A stretch of 64,000 nt of DNA from an uncultured Chloroflexota bacterium (lineage in GTDB: Bacteria > Chloroflexota > UBA4733). Both the position numbers and the translations under genes were made by a program. Location: positions 62,001-126,000 of the forward strand of contig CALBSQ010000025.1 of assembly GCA_937967325.1 (NCBI GenBank). The letters are read 5' to 3'. Positions 8,727-17,137 of this stretch are shown piece by piece; the first letter of the stretch is position 1, and each line of letters opens with the position of its first letter. Below the pieces are notes generated by a model, which was given only the letters and a program-made list of their open reading frames with translations, was not told the origin of the DNA and ran no database searches.

Positions 8727-9491
8727 CTACAGTCGCCGTACCGGCGCGGACGGCCCGTCCATGGGTTGCGGCCAGGAGGTGAAGCCGTACAACCGCTTCA
8801 GCTCGGGTCCAGCCTCAGCGTAGGCTTCATCGCCAAGATAGTTCACGAAATCGAACTGCGGCTTCATGAAGGAGCGCAGGCAGAAGCAGATCAGGCAGAC
8901 CCGCGCGCGATCGGTCTGGTTAGCCCCGCTGGAGTGCCAGACGGCGCCGTTGAAGAGCAGCACCGACCCGGCCGGCGCGGCGATGCGGACCTCGTCCGGA
9001 TGTGACGCCAGGTCCTTGGGCGGCTTGCGTCGCCAGCGGTGGCTGCCCGGCACCAGCCGTGTCCCGCCGTTCTCCGGTGTGAACTCGTCCAAGAGCCAGA
9101 GGCTGTTGGCGGTGAGCGCGTACTCCGGCAGCGGCTCGGGGACGCGATCTAGGAAGTCGGCGTGGTAGCGGGCGTCCGCTGCGCCGGGGCGCACCACGTT
9201 CGAGGTGAGCGTGCTGAGGGTGTAATCGTCACCGAGCAGGTAGCGGAACCAGGGATCGACAGCCGGATGGAGCAGGAGCTTCCGGTAATCCGCCCCTTTG
9301 TTCACTAGCCAGCGCACGTGCTGAGTGGGATGTTCCCGTCCAGGCTCCGACTCGGCCTGGACCAGCAACCGCTCACGATAGTGGGCAATCTCGTCCGCCG
9401 AGAGCACACCTTCCAGTATGAGGTAGCCCTGCTCGTCGAACTGCTGTCGCAGCCGGGCATCTCGCGTCCGCGTCTGCTCTTCAATGACCAT
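8727..9491 (-). CDS. Phytanoyl-CoA dioxygenase (PhyH) family protein
   Basis: This 254-residue protein belongs to the non-haem Fe(II)/2-oxoglutarate oxygenases. The iron-binding triad is visible as H-x-D in 'YHADFLD' (His ~110, Asp ~112) and the distal His in 'VWHSSG' (~186); 'GGTRLVPGSHRW' is the conserved strand between them. PhyH proteins hydroxylate diverse small molecules and the substrate here is unknown. The ATG at 9491 is preceded by AAGGAG. It is the first gene of a two-gene unit with the sulfatase, and its upstream region holds two inverted repeats shared with a divergent methyltransferase gene. Confidence 0.85.
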   Translation of the reverse strand: MVIEEQTRTRDARLRQQFDEQGYLILEGVLSADEIAHYRERLLVQAESEPGREHPTQHVRWLVNKGADYRKLLLHPAVDPWFRYLLGDDYTLSTLTSNVVRPGAADARYHADFLDRVPEPLPEYALTANSLWLLDEFTPENGGTRLVPGSHRWRRKPPKDLASHPDEVRIAAPAGSVLLFNGAVWHSSGANQTDRARVCLICFCLRSFMKPQFDFVNYLGDEAYAEAGPELKRLYGFTSWPQPMDGPSAPVRRL

Positions 9492-9559
9492 GACGGCTCC
9501 TTCGGGCGAATCCAGCGCCACTATACGCACTCCGGCCGCGGCTGTCCATTTGAAAATAG

Positions 9560-9598
9560 ATAACGAAATCGTTATTATTTGTTCTCAATAGAAATAAT
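9560..9598. promoter_or_regulatory. AT-rich divergent promoter/operator with two overlapping inverted repeats
   Basis: ATAACG-aaat-CGTTAT (9560-9575) overlaps ATTATTT-(11 bases)-AAATAAT (9574-9598). Both have perfect arms, and they lie in an AT-rich island in an otherwise GC-rich sequence, between the divergent PhyH-sulfatase unit and the SRPBCC-methyltransferase gene. This is what a regulator-bound divergent promoter would look like. No regulator gene is next to it. Confidence 0.45.
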
Positions 9599-9646
9599 CT
9601 CGACGCCTCGAGGAGGCCCCGAGCACGCACGAGGAGGCACGAGCAC

Positions 9647-10714
9647 ATGGACTCCGACGCCGACATCACCGTGGCCGTCAACGTCGCCCTCGACCCCGTT
9701 ACGGCGTTCGAGGGTTTCGTGGAGGAACTGGTCGCCTCGTGGACGCGGAGCGCCGCGATCCTTCGTGACCGCCGCGCCGTGCGGTTCGAGCCAGGTCCCG
9801 GCGGTCGCTTGCTCGAGCATGTGGACGGCCCAGCAGGCTCGATCGTGGAGCTCGGCCGAGTGCGGGTGTGGGAACCGGGTCGGCGTTTCGTTTTCGAGTG
9901 GAACCACGTCGATTGGGCGCCCCATCAGGTCGCCAAAGTCGACGTTCGGTTTGCCGCGCGGGATGGCGGCGCCAGGGTGACGCTTGCGCTGCGCGGCTGG
10001 GGCCGGCTGCTCGAGGATGCGGGCAGCCGTCAGGAGCGCGACCTGCTGGGTTGGTTCGTCGACCAGATGGCCGCCCCGATGATTCGCGCCGGCTCCCCGC
10101 CGGTCATTGCCGACTGGGTGATCGACCGTTTCGCCCGCCGGCCGGCGGGGCCGACGGCCCGAGCGACCTATCGCGCCCCGCGCGAACACCTGCCGGCCTT
10201 TCAGGCCGTGCTCACGGCGCTCGATCCCGGTCCCGCGGACCACCTGCTGGAGATCGGGTGCGGCGGTGGCATCTTGCTCCAGCAGGCGCTGGCGCGGGGC
10301 TGCCGAGCGACGGGAGTCGACCACAGTGAGGAGATGGTCCAGCTCGCCCTGGAGCAGAACGAGCAGGCGGTAGCTGAGGGCCGACTGCGGGTGGTGCAGG
10401 CGGAGGCGGAGCAGCTCCCCTTCGAGGACGGGGGGTTTACCTGCGTCGCGATGGCGATGATGTTCTTCTTCTTGCCCGACCCGATCGCCGTCCTGGCCGA
10501 ATGCCGGCGAGTGCTGGCGGTGGGGGGGCGGCTGGCTATCGCCACGGTCCCCTCCGAGCTCAGGGGGACTCCCGCTGCGCCGGAGCCGCACGCGAGCCAG
10601 AGCCATTTCTATGAGGACCGCGAGCTGGAAGCGCTCGCGCGCGATGCCGGTCTGGAGGGGGCCGTGGCGTCGCGGACTCATGGCGGCCAGTTGCTCACCG
10701 CGCATCGTGCCTGA
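9647..10714 (+). CDS. SRPBCC-domain / SAM methyltransferase fusion protein
   Basis: The 355-residue protein has two parts. Residues ~1-150 look like an SRPBCC (AHSA1/START-like) ligand-binding domain: 'VALDPVTAFEGFVEEL', then 'FEWNHVDWAPH' and 'ARVTLALRGWG'. From about residue 180 a class I SAM-dependent methyltransferase follows, with motif I 'LLEIGCGGG' near residue 201, 'GVDHSEEMV', and the post-motif region 'EQLPFEDGGF'. A hydrophobic-ligand pocket fused to a methyltransferase suggests methylation of a lipophilic small molecule. It is divergent from the PhyH gene across an inverted-repeat promoter and 84 bases ahead of the DUF5596 gene, so the two plus-strand genes may be co-transcribed. 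Confidence 0.75.
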   Translation: MDSDADITVAVNVALDPVTAFEGFVEELVASWTRSAAILRDRRAVRFEPGPGGRLLEHVDGPAGSIVELGRVRVWEPGRRFVFEWNHVDWAPHQVAKVDVRFAARDGGARVTLALRGWGRLLEDAGSRQERDLLGWFVDQMAAPMIRAGSPPVIADWVIDRFARRPAGPTARATYRAPREHLPAFQAVLTALDPGPADHLLEIGCGGGILLQQALARGCRATGVDHSEEMVQLALEQNEQAVAEGRLRVVQAEAEQLPFEDGGFTCVAMAMMFFFLPDPIAVLAECRRVLAVGGRLAIATVPSELRGTPAAPEPHASQSHFYEDRELEALARDAGLEGAVASRTHGGQLLTAHRA

Positions 10715-10798
10715 TGCGCCATGCCGCGCCGGTCGCTACTCTCTGAGATACGAATGATCGAGCAGCGAAAGTGGGGGATTGTGGAGTCGAGCCTGGAC

Positions 10799-11788
10799 AT
10801 GAATGCCGTTACCGTCCGCGAGCGCTTGGGGCTGGGCGAGGACGCGACAGCGGGGCTAGACGATCTGGAGTCGGTGGGCGCGCCGCGCCAGCCCGTACGC
10901 TTGCCGTCGCGGGACGAGGCTGTCGCTCTACTGGCACGCCTGGCGGTCCCGAGCGCGGACGTGCCGGAGCTCGTCTCTGCCATGCCCTCGGCAGGCGATG
11001 ATCCCGCGCTGTGGTGGTTGCTCGAGCGATGCTATCACCGGCTGGTCCAGGACATGGGCGGGTTCGGCCCCTTGCGCCCCTGGGCATCATTGCCGGCGAG
11101 CCTGGGCGCCGCCGGTCGCTACTTCTACGCCTACGTGTTCCTCGCGGCGCTTCCCGACGTACGACGCTGGCACCAGGAGCGCGGCATCCCCGACGACGTC
11201 TCCTGGGCGACGCTCGCCGACCTCGGCCAGAACATGGCGATCTACCGGCGGATGCACGGGGACGGTGGCGTGGGCGCGCACAACTGGCTCACCCTGCACT
11301 TCCGCGGCGCCATCTACTGGCTCGGACGGCTGCAATTCAACCGGAGCCGGATACGCTTCGATGCCGCCACGCTCGAGCGGCTTGGCGTAGGGTTTCACCA
11401 CGGCGATCCGGCGATCGGCGTCCATATCCCCGAAACCGGGCCAATGTCGCCCGACGCCTGCGACGCCTCGTTTCGCTGGGCACGCGACTTCTTCGGCCGC
11501 TACTTCCCCGAGGACCGGGTCCGCATCGCGACATGCGGGTCGTGGCTACTGGACGAGCAGCTCGCGGAGTACCTGCCGGCGGACTCCAACATCATCCGCT
11601 TCCAGCGCCGGTTCCACCTGGCGCCCGGCGGCTTCCCGGCCGATCAGGAGATTGTGCGCTTCGTGTTCCGGCGGACGGCGGCCGAGCTCGACGAGCTGCC
11701 TCAGCGCACCACGCTGGAGCGGGCAATTGTCCAGCACCTGCGCGCGGGACGCCATTGGGAGGGGCGCTCGGGCTGGCTGGAGCTGTGA
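10799..11788 (+). CDS. DUF5596-like GNAT-related acyltransferase-domain protein
   Basis: The ~329-residue protein resembles the two-part family annotated as acyltransferase/GNAT-like C-terminal domain proteins (DUF5596). The N-terminal half contains 'GRYFYAYVFLAALPDVRRWH' and the C-terminal half 'FHHGDPAIGVHIPETGPM', 'ATCGSWLLDEQLAEYLP' and 'NIIRFQRRFHL', which I recall from that family. The biochemical role is not established. ATG 10799 is my choice because it precedes the conserved part; an ATG at 10754 is also in frame, and neither has a strong ribosome-binding site. It follows the SRPBCC-methyltransferase gene on the same strand. Confidence 0.6.
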   Translation: MNAVTVRERLGLGEDATAGLDDLESVGAPRQPVRLPSRDEAVALLARLAVPSADVPELVSAMPSAGDDPALWWLLERCYHRLVQDMGGFGPLRPWASLPASLGAAGRYFYAYVFLAALPDVRRWHQERGIPDDVSWATLADLGQNMAIYRRMHGDGGVGAHNWLTLHFRGAIYWLGRLQFNRSRIRFDAATLERLGVGFHHGDPAIGVHIPETGPMSPDACDASFRWARDFFGRYFPEDRVRIATCGSWLLDEQLAEYLPADSNIIRFQRRFHLAPGGFPADQEIVRFVFRRTAAELDELPQRTTLERAIVQHLRAGRHWEGRSGWLEL

Positions 11789-11807
11789 CTACCATCTCCT
11801 TGTAAGG

Positions 11808-11899
11808 CATGGTTCAGCGCCGATGGATCGGGACATGACAGTTTAGCGGTCGCCACCAGAGGCGAGACGGCACATAATGTCATGCCGCCCTGAACCATG
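11808..11899. repeat. Inverted-repeat element, possible MITE or insertion-sequence remnant
   Basis: CATGGTTCAG (11808-11817) and its exact reverse complement CTGAACCATG (11890-11899) bound a 92-base segment. Just inside both ends is a further shared word (CATGACA on each inward-reading arm, with different offsets). The 295-base gap between the DUF5596 gene and the PhyH fragment holds no gene. The layout suggests a small non-autonomous element or the ends of a decayed insertion sequence. No flanking target duplication could be made out. Confidence 0.4.
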
Positions 11900-12082
11900 T
11901 CTAAGGGGTAGGTCCATTTCATTACCCCAGCCGGTGTGCCCAGCGGGTGTTGCCGGGGCGGGCAGTCCCCGCCCCGGCATCGCCAACGTAACGAAAAGAC
12001 CCCACCTGCTAGCCCGTACAGAATGGGGAGACGTGGTGAGCCCGGTTTTCTGTTGCTGACGGATGGGATGAGGAGATTCTGG

Positions 12083-12415
12083 TCACATCCAGCCGCTGAC
12101 GGCCAATAGCTCCCTCGTCTCCTCGTCGGGATCTCCCGCGAGCAGCTTGGCAGTCAGGCCCTGCTCCGGTTTCTTCCCGTAGATCGAGGGCTTCATCCAG
12201 CTCGGGCCGTAGCCGAGGATCAACAGGCGGCGCAGGGAGCCGGCGGGCGTGTTCGGCATTGCGCGGTGCCAGAGCGAGCCGTGGACGAAGATACAGCTCC
12301 CAGGCGGCACGCGCACCGTCACCTGTCCGGGCAGTTCGCCGTACAGTTCCGCCGGCAGGTCCTCGTCGAGGCGCTGGTGAGAGCCCGGCGCCACGCCCCG
12401 TTCACGCAGCGTCAC
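12083..12415 (-). pseudogene. PhyH-family dioxygenase, C-terminal fragment
   Basis: About 110 residues match only the C-terminal third of a PhyH dioxygenase: 'VAPGSHQRL', then 'VTVRVPPGSCIFVHGSLWHRAMPN', which carries the distal iron ligand His, and a plausible C-terminus. The first two iron ligands (H-x-D) and the whole N-terminal half are absent. Upstream, the sequence changes directly into the start of a different gene, a glycosidase-like protein. This is a deletion product and is probably not functional. Confidence 0.7.
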
Positions 12416-12569
12416 CGGTGCGCGGAAACAGCCGGTTCATTTCTTCCGCGCTGAAGCAGCCATCGCAGTCCCATTGCACTCCCAGCAGCAGGAACGGCAG
12501 CCCATCGACCAGTAGTCGCGGCCGGCCGTCGACGCGCACGATCGCCGGCAGTGGTATGGTGGCGCTCAT
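12402..12569 (-). pseudogene. Glycoside hydrolase (beta-galactosidase-like), N-terminal fragment
   Basis: The ATG at 12569 overlaps the stop of the upstream permease gene (ATGA). The first ~50 residues read like the start of a DUF5597-type beta-galactosidase-like hydrolase: 'VRVDGRPRLLVDGLPFLLLG' followed by 'QWDCDGCFSAEEMNRLFP'. The similarity stops abruptly after that and the frame ends 5 codons later inside the PhyH fragment. The intact gene would have been the fourth member of the transporter operon and would have supplied its hydrolase. Confidence 0.6.
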
Positions 12570-13465
12570 CGCAGTCCCGTCAGCGCGATGCCGCGCACGA
12601 AGTAGCGCTGGGCGGCCAGGAAGCCGACGATCAGCGGCACGCTGGCGACCACCGTGCCGGCCATGAGGAGATCGAAGCGGGAGCCGTATTCCTGGTTGAA
12701 GGCGGCCAGTCCCAACTGAAGCGGCTGCACTTTGTTGTTCGTGGTGACGATGAGCGGCCAAACGAAGCTGTTCCATGCCCCCTGGAAGGTGAAGATGCCG
12801 AGGACGGCCAGCACGGGGCCGGCCAGGGGAAGGAAGACGCGCCAGAAGATGCCGGCCTCGCCGGCGCCGTCCAAACGTGCAGCATCTTCCAACTCTTTCG
12901 GCAACGTCTGGAAGAACTGCCGGCAGAGGAAGATGCCGAAGCCGCTGGCGATCCAGGGCGCCACCAGGCCAGCGTAGGTGTTGAGCCAGCCGGTGCCGCC
13001 GTGGCCGAAGAGGTCGTTGCCGCCCGCCAGCGGCGCCGCCCGGACGATGATAAACAGGGGCACCATGGTGATCTGGAAGGGAATCATCATCGTGGCCAAC
13101 ACGAAGATGAAGCAGGCCCGCCGGAAGGGGAAGCGCAGCCGGGCGAAGCTGTAGCCGGCCAGGGCGGAGACAATCACCGTTGCCACCGTCTGGCTGACCG
13201 ACATTATGAGACTGTGCAGAAAGTCGGCGGCGAAGGGGAAGCTCTGCATGGCGTCGGCATAGTTACCCCAACGCCAGACGTGCGGCAGCAGGTCGTTGGG
13301 GTACTGGGCAAACTCGGTGATTGGCTTGAAGGACGCCAGCAGCATCCAGAGGAAAGGGGCGAGCGCTACCACCGCGCCCAGCAGCAGCGCCAGATAGGCG
13401 AGCGTCGCCGGCAACGCCCAGACGAGCCTGCGGCGCCGGAGCGCCGGCAGAGTGAGCGCGGCCAT
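12566..13465 (-). CDS. Carbohydrate ABC transporter permease, MalG/LacG type
   Basis: This 299-residue inner-membrane protein has six predicted membrane segments, the first at 'LVWALPATLAYLALLLGAVV'. The EAA loop that docks on the ATPase is seen as 'ELEDAARLDGAGEAGIFWRV'. With its partner permease it forms the sugar channel. The ATG at 13465 has a GGGGAAGG site just after the stop of the upstream permease; an ATG at 13495 would overlap that gene. It is third in the order SBP, MalF-like, MalG-like and is coupled to the truncated hydrolase gene. No ATPase gene is present, which is usual for this family because a shared MsmK/MalK-type ATPase is used. Confidence 0.9.
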   Translation of the reverse strand: MAALTLPALRRRRLVWALPATLAYLALLLGAVVALAPFLWMLLASFKPITEFAQYPNDLLPHVWRWGNYADAMQSFPFAADFLHSLIMSVSQTVATVIVSALAGYSFARLRFPFRRACFIFVLATMMIPFQITMVPLFIIVRAAPLAGGNDLFGHGGTGWLNTYAGLVAPWIASGFGIFLCRQFFQTLPKELEDAARLDGAGEAGIFWRVFLPLAGPVLAVLGIFTFQGAWNSFVWPLIVTTNNKVQPLQLGLAAFNQEYGSRFDLLMAGTVVASVPLIVGFLAAQRYFVRGIALTGLR

Positions 13466-13481
13466 CAGTACACCTTCCCCT

Positions 13482-14432
13482 TTAGTATTCGACATCGCGG
13501 TTGAACAGACGCAGATTCACCAGGCTGAAACCGAGGATGACGACAAACAGCACGACCGCCAGCGCGGAGGCGTAGCCCATGCGACCGTACTGGAAGCCAT
13601 TGAGGTAGATGCTCATGACCAGCGTCAGCGTGCGGTTCAAGGGGCCGCCTTGCGTCATGATCCAGGGCTGCTGGAACACCTGGAAGGCGCCGATGCAACT
13701 GGTGACCAGCACGAAGAACGTGGTGGGAAAGAGCAGCGGCCAGGTGATGTGGCGGAAGCGCGCCCAGCCATTAGCCCCGTCGATAGCTGCCGCGTCGTAG
13801 TAGAGCTGAGGAATTCCTTGCAGTCCGGCCAGGAAGATCAGCATGGCCCCGCCCAACCCTTGCCAGACGCTCAGAGCCATGATTGCCGGCATGGCCTGAT
13901 CGGGGTCCTGCAGCCAGAGCTGCGGCGGTAGGTGGAACCAGCCCAGTACGTCGTTGAGCAAGCCGGCCTGCGGGTTGTAGATCGACAGCCAGATCAGTGA
14001 GGCCGCCACGGCGGACACGACGCCAGGCAGATAGTAGCTGGAGCGCAGCAACGCTCGGCCCCGTAAAGGGAGGTTGAGCAGGAGCGCCAGACCCAGACCG
14101 AGCACGATATGCGCCGGCACCGTGCCGACCACGAAGACGACCGTGTTGCGCAGCGCCTTCCAAAACAACGGATCCCTCAGCAGCACCCGATAATTGTCCA
14201 GCGCCGCCCACTTCGGCGCGACGGCGATCGAATAGTAGGTGAGACTGATGCCGAGTGTCCAGAGCACCGGATAGAGGGAGAAGGCGGCGAACAGCAGCAT
14301 CGCCGGGGCGATGAAGATCAGGCCCCAGGTCGCTTCTCGCCGAGCCAGGCCCGCGCCCCGGACAGCATGGCGTCCAGACGCGCGGGCTCGCACCAGCGGT
14401 GAGGTGGCGCCTTTGTGTACCGGCGCTGCCAT
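13482..14432 (-). CDS. Carbohydrate ABC transporter permease, MalF/UgpA type
   Basis: The 316-residue protein has a first membrane helix in 'GLIFIAPAMLLFAAFSLYP' and further helices after it. The EAA loop is 'LYYDAAAIDGANGWARF'. It pairs with the MalG-type permease to transport a carbohydrate. Its ATG shares a base with the TGA of the upstream SBP gene (TGATG), so the operon is translationally coupled, and 16 bases separate its stop from the next permease start. Confidence 0.9.
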   Translation of the reverse strand: MAAPVHKGATSPLVRARASGRHAVRGAGLARREATWGLIFIAPAMLLFAAFSLYPVLWTLGISLTYYSIAVAPKWAALDNYRVLLRDPLFWKALRNTVVFVVGTVPAHIVLGLGLALLLNLPLRGRALLRSSYYLPGVVSAVAASLIWLSIYNPQAGLLNDVLGWFHLPPQLWLQDPDQAMPAIMALSVWQGLGGAMLIFLAGLQGIPQLYYDAAAIDGANGWARFRHITWPLLFPTTFFVLVTSCIGAFQVFQQPWIMTQGGPLNRTLTLVMSIYLNGFQYGRMGYASALAVVLFVVILGFSLVNLRLFNRDVEY

Positions 14433-15970
14433 CAGCTCTGCGTCTTGCGTGCTTCGGCCAGGGCGGCGTTCGCTTGCTGCACCGCCGCGTCCAGCGCCTC
14501 CTTGGGCGTCGCCTTGCCCCGGATGACGCTCTCCAATGCGGTGTGGATGATAGTGCTGGTCTGTCCCGCTCCCGGCACCGTCGGCACCGTCTTGCCGTAC
14601 TGGCCGGCTTCGGCAAACTTCTGCAACAGCGGTGTCTCCTTCATGTATTGGGCATTCTGGTTGACGGAGATTCGCGTCGTCGGCGTGCTGGTCACCTCAC
14701 CATACACCTCTATGGCCGCCGGGCTGACCAGATCCTTCAACAGCGTCCAGGCATCCTGCGGCGTCTTCGTCTCGCTGGAGATGTGCAGGCTGTTCCCGCC
14801 CAGGAACATTACCTGCTGCTTCTCCTTCAGCGGCCAGCCGAAGCCGAGATCGGCCACCTCGGTGGGAGCGTACTGCTTGAAGTTCAGCACGGTGCCGGAG
14901 CCGCTGTCGCTGATGGCGATCTTGCCGAGCATAAAGGGATCCTGGGCCGGCGTCTGCCCGGCCGGGATACCGCCCAGCGGGCAGGTGCGGTACTTGTTCA
15001 CCAGATCGGCCTGGAACTGGGCCGCCATGATGCCGGCCTCGCTGTTCCAGGCTACCTGCGTGAGGTCCTGGTTGTAGTAGCTGCCGCCCTGCTGATAGAA
15101 GAAGTTCGTCCACTGCTGGCCGGTGGTGAAGAGGACGATCGGCACGTTGTAGCCGGCGCGGGCGAAGGTGCTGCCGGTGAGTTTGGTCGTCTTGACCGCC
15201 ATGGTCGCCAACTCCTGCCAGGTGGTGGGCGGCTTCTCCGGGTCGAGCGAGGCCTCCGTGAAGGCGCTCTTGCGGTAAAGGATGGCGCGAGTGTCGGCGC
15301 CATAGGGGAGGCCCCAGACATGGCCGCGCATCGTGACGCTGTTCATGACGTTGGGGTAGAAGTCGTTCTTGCCATCGAAGCTGGCCAGGTAGGGATCGAG
15401 GCTGAGCAGATTCTCCTTGCCCGCCGCACCGATGAAGAGAGGCGTCCACTGCGGCGCCGACTGGAAGATGTCCGGCGAGGCATTGCCGGCCATGGCAGTC
15501 AGCACCTTCTGCTGCGCGTTCCCCCAGGTGATGTAGTTCAATTCTGCCTGGAGGTTAGGGTCCTGTTTGTTGAAAGGATCGAGCACCTTGGCCCGGAAGG
15601 TCTTATCCTGCTCCGGATTGAGTTGGATCATCCACAGCGCCAGCGTCACTTTCTTGCTGCCGGCCTGAACGGCGGCCGCTGTTGGCGTAGCCGGCGCCGC
15701 GGCACTGACGGTCACCGAAGTGGTCGGCGCGGCCGCAACACTGGACGCGACAACGCGGGCTGAAGAAGTAGCGGCGATGCTGGACGTTTGGGTTGCGCTG
15801 AAGGCGGCCTGACTCGTCTGGGCAGCGCTGTTGGACGTGACGGCCGCCGTACCGCCGCAAGCCGCCAGCAACGGCAGTGCTCCGGCGGCCAGACTGACGC
15901 CAATGAGACGTTGCAACAGGTTGCGGCGAGAGATCGTCCCGACCCGCTGAGAAGGCACTTGCATGAACAT
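14432..15970 (-). CDS. Extracellular solute-binding lipoprotein of carbohydrate ABC transporter
   Basis: The 512-residue protein opens with a twin-arginine-like leader 'ISRRNLLQRLIG', a hydrophobic segment and the lipobox 'LLAAC' near residue 38. A Ser/Ala/Thr linker follows, then family 1 SBP features such as 'MAGNASPDIFQSAPQW', 'GLPYGADTRAILYRKSAF' and 'PPTTWQELATMAV'. It is the first gene of a coupled SBP-permease-permease operon and delivers its ligand to those two permeases. The IclR-type regulator encoded just upstream on the same strand probably controls the operon. ATG codons at 15970 and 15964 are both possible starts. Confidence 0.9.
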   Translation of the reverse strand: MFMQVPSQRVGTISRRNLLQRLIGVSLAAGALPLLAACGGTAAVTSNSAAQTSQAAFSATQTSSIAATSSARVVASSVAAAPTTSVTVSAAAPATPTAAAVQAGSKKVTLALWMIQLNPEQDKTFRAKVLDPFNKQDPNLQAELNYITWGNAQQKVLTAMAGNASPDIFQSAPQWTPLFIGAAGKENLLSLDPYLASFDGKNDFYPNVMNSVTMRGHVWGLPYGADTRAILYRKSAFTEASLDPEKPPTTWQELATMAVKTTKLTGSTFARAGYNVPIVLFTTGQQWTNFFYQQGGSYYNQDLTQVAWNSEAGIMAAQFQADLVNKYRTCPLGGIPAGQTPAQDPFMLGKIAISDSGSGTVLNFKQYAPTEVADLGFGWPLKEKQQVMFLGGNSLHISSETKTPQDAWTLLKDLVSPAAIEVYGEVTSTPTTRISVNQNAQYMKETPLLQKFAEAGQYGKTVPTVPGAGQTSTIIHTALESVIRGKATPKEALDAAVQQANAALAEARKTQS

Positions 15971-16063
15971 CTCCTTTGCCTGAGGCCGCCACGGTGCGGC
16001 ATTTCAAACTGAACAGAGGCCTGGCAAGACGCGCGCGAATCGGCACCTACCTCCTTTCCCGAT

Positions 16064-16921
16064 CTACGGCCAGCCGGACGCGAGGTGGCCAAGACGGCTG
16101 GAGACTCGCTCCGCCGCCGCCAGGACATCTCGGATGACGCGCTCGAGGCCGATGGCTGCCGCTTGCTCGGCGGGGCCGGAAACGCTGATGGCGCCGACCA
16201 CGGCGCCCGAGCGGTCGCGCAAAGGCGCCGCGACGCAGCCCGTACCGACCCGGCGCTCGCCGTCATCGATGGCGTAGCCGCGGGAGGCAACTTCATCCAG
16301 AGAGGCGTCTAGCGAGGAGAAATCCTGGATCGACTGCTCCGTATACGGCCGCCATCCGCGTGCCGTGACGATGGCGTGGACGGACTCCCGCGGCTGGGCG
16401 GCGAGTAATACCTTTCCTAACGCCGTGCAATGCGCTACCGAGCGCCGGCCAATCGCGGTGTAGAAGCGGGCCACGTCGGGCCGCACCGCGTAGGCCAGGT
16501 GGAACACGTCACCGTCATCGAGCACGGCCAGGTTGGCATTCAGGTTCAGCGCGTCGCGCAACACGTCCAGTTCCGGCAGGGTATGTCGATAGATATCCAT
16601 CTGGTTCAGCGTCAGCCCTGCCAGTTCCACGAGCTTCAGCCCGAGCCGGTAGCGCCCGCTGGCCGTATCGCGACGTACATACCCCGACGCTTCCATCGTG
16701 CTCAAAAGACGGTAAGCGGTGGTCGGGTGCAAACCTAGCCGCGTGGCGATTTGTGTCAGCGCGAGATCATGCTCGGTCGGCGTGAAGAGGTTAAGCACCG
16801 TCAGGGCGCGGTCGACCGTCTGGCTGAGCGCCCGATCACGGTTCGTCCGTGCCCGGCGCTCCGGCTTGGTTCCAATCGTCGTAGCGATCTTTCCCCCTTG
16901 TGGGGCAGCGCAAGCGCACAA
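16064..16921 (-). CDS. IclR family transcriptional regulator
   Basis: The ~285-residue protein has an N-terminal winged helix ('VLNLFTPTEHDLALTQIATRL' region, 'HPTTAYRLLSTMEASGYV') and a C-terminal effector-binding domain with 'CTALGKVLLA' and 'GTGCVAAPLRD', both typical of IclR. It lies directly upstream of the transporter operon on the same strand and divergent from the IlvD/Edd dehydratase, so it may regulate sugar uptake and sugar-acid dehydration together. The only standard start is a TTG at 16921. An AAGGGGG sequence near 16893 hints that translation could begin at an ATC or ATT just after it. Confidence 0.88.
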   Translation of the reverse strand: MCACAAPQGGKIATTIGTKPERRARTNRDRALSQTVDRALTVLNLFTPTEHDLALTQIATRLGLHPTTAYRLLSTMEASGYVRRDTASGRYRLGLKLVELAGLTLNQMDIYRHTLPELDVLRDALNLNANLAVLDDGDVFHLAYAVRPDVARFYTAIGRRSVAHCTALGKVLLAAQPRESVHAIVTARGWRPYTEQSIQDFSSLDASLDEVASRGYAIDDGERRVGTGCVAAPLRDRSGAVVGAISVSGPAEQAAAIGLERVIRDVLAAAERVSSRLGHLASGWP

Positions 16922-16952
16922 ACTGCCACGACTATACCATACTCTCCACTAT

Positions 16953-16969
16953 GCGCAAGTTCTCTGCGC
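16953..16969. promoter_or_regulatory. Inverted repeat upstream of iclR-type gene, candidate operator
   Basis: GCGCA-(7 bases)-TGCGC lies in the divergent gap between the IclR-type regulator and the dehydratase gene, with a further copy of the word CTATGCGC immediately beside it. IclR proteins usually bind such spaced palindromes and repress their own promoter. The arms are short, so this is tentative. Confidence 0.35.
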
Positions 16970-17137
16970 TATGCGCGCTTACCGTGATGACGTAGAATGG
17001 CGCACGTGGCGAACGATCGGGAGGTATGCCTGCATTGACGAGGCAGTGGCGCGGCTGGTGCGCGAACTGGAGCACATCGACTATGTCAAGGAGGAGACGT
17101 TCCCTGCCGGCCCCGCTTCAGATTGAGTGAATTTGCG

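Noticed and set aside
16971..17126. Small plus-strand open frame before the dehydratase gene
   Set aside because: It has a plausible length and ends just before the next start, but no ribosome-binding site and no recognisable family; it overlaps the likely promoter region.
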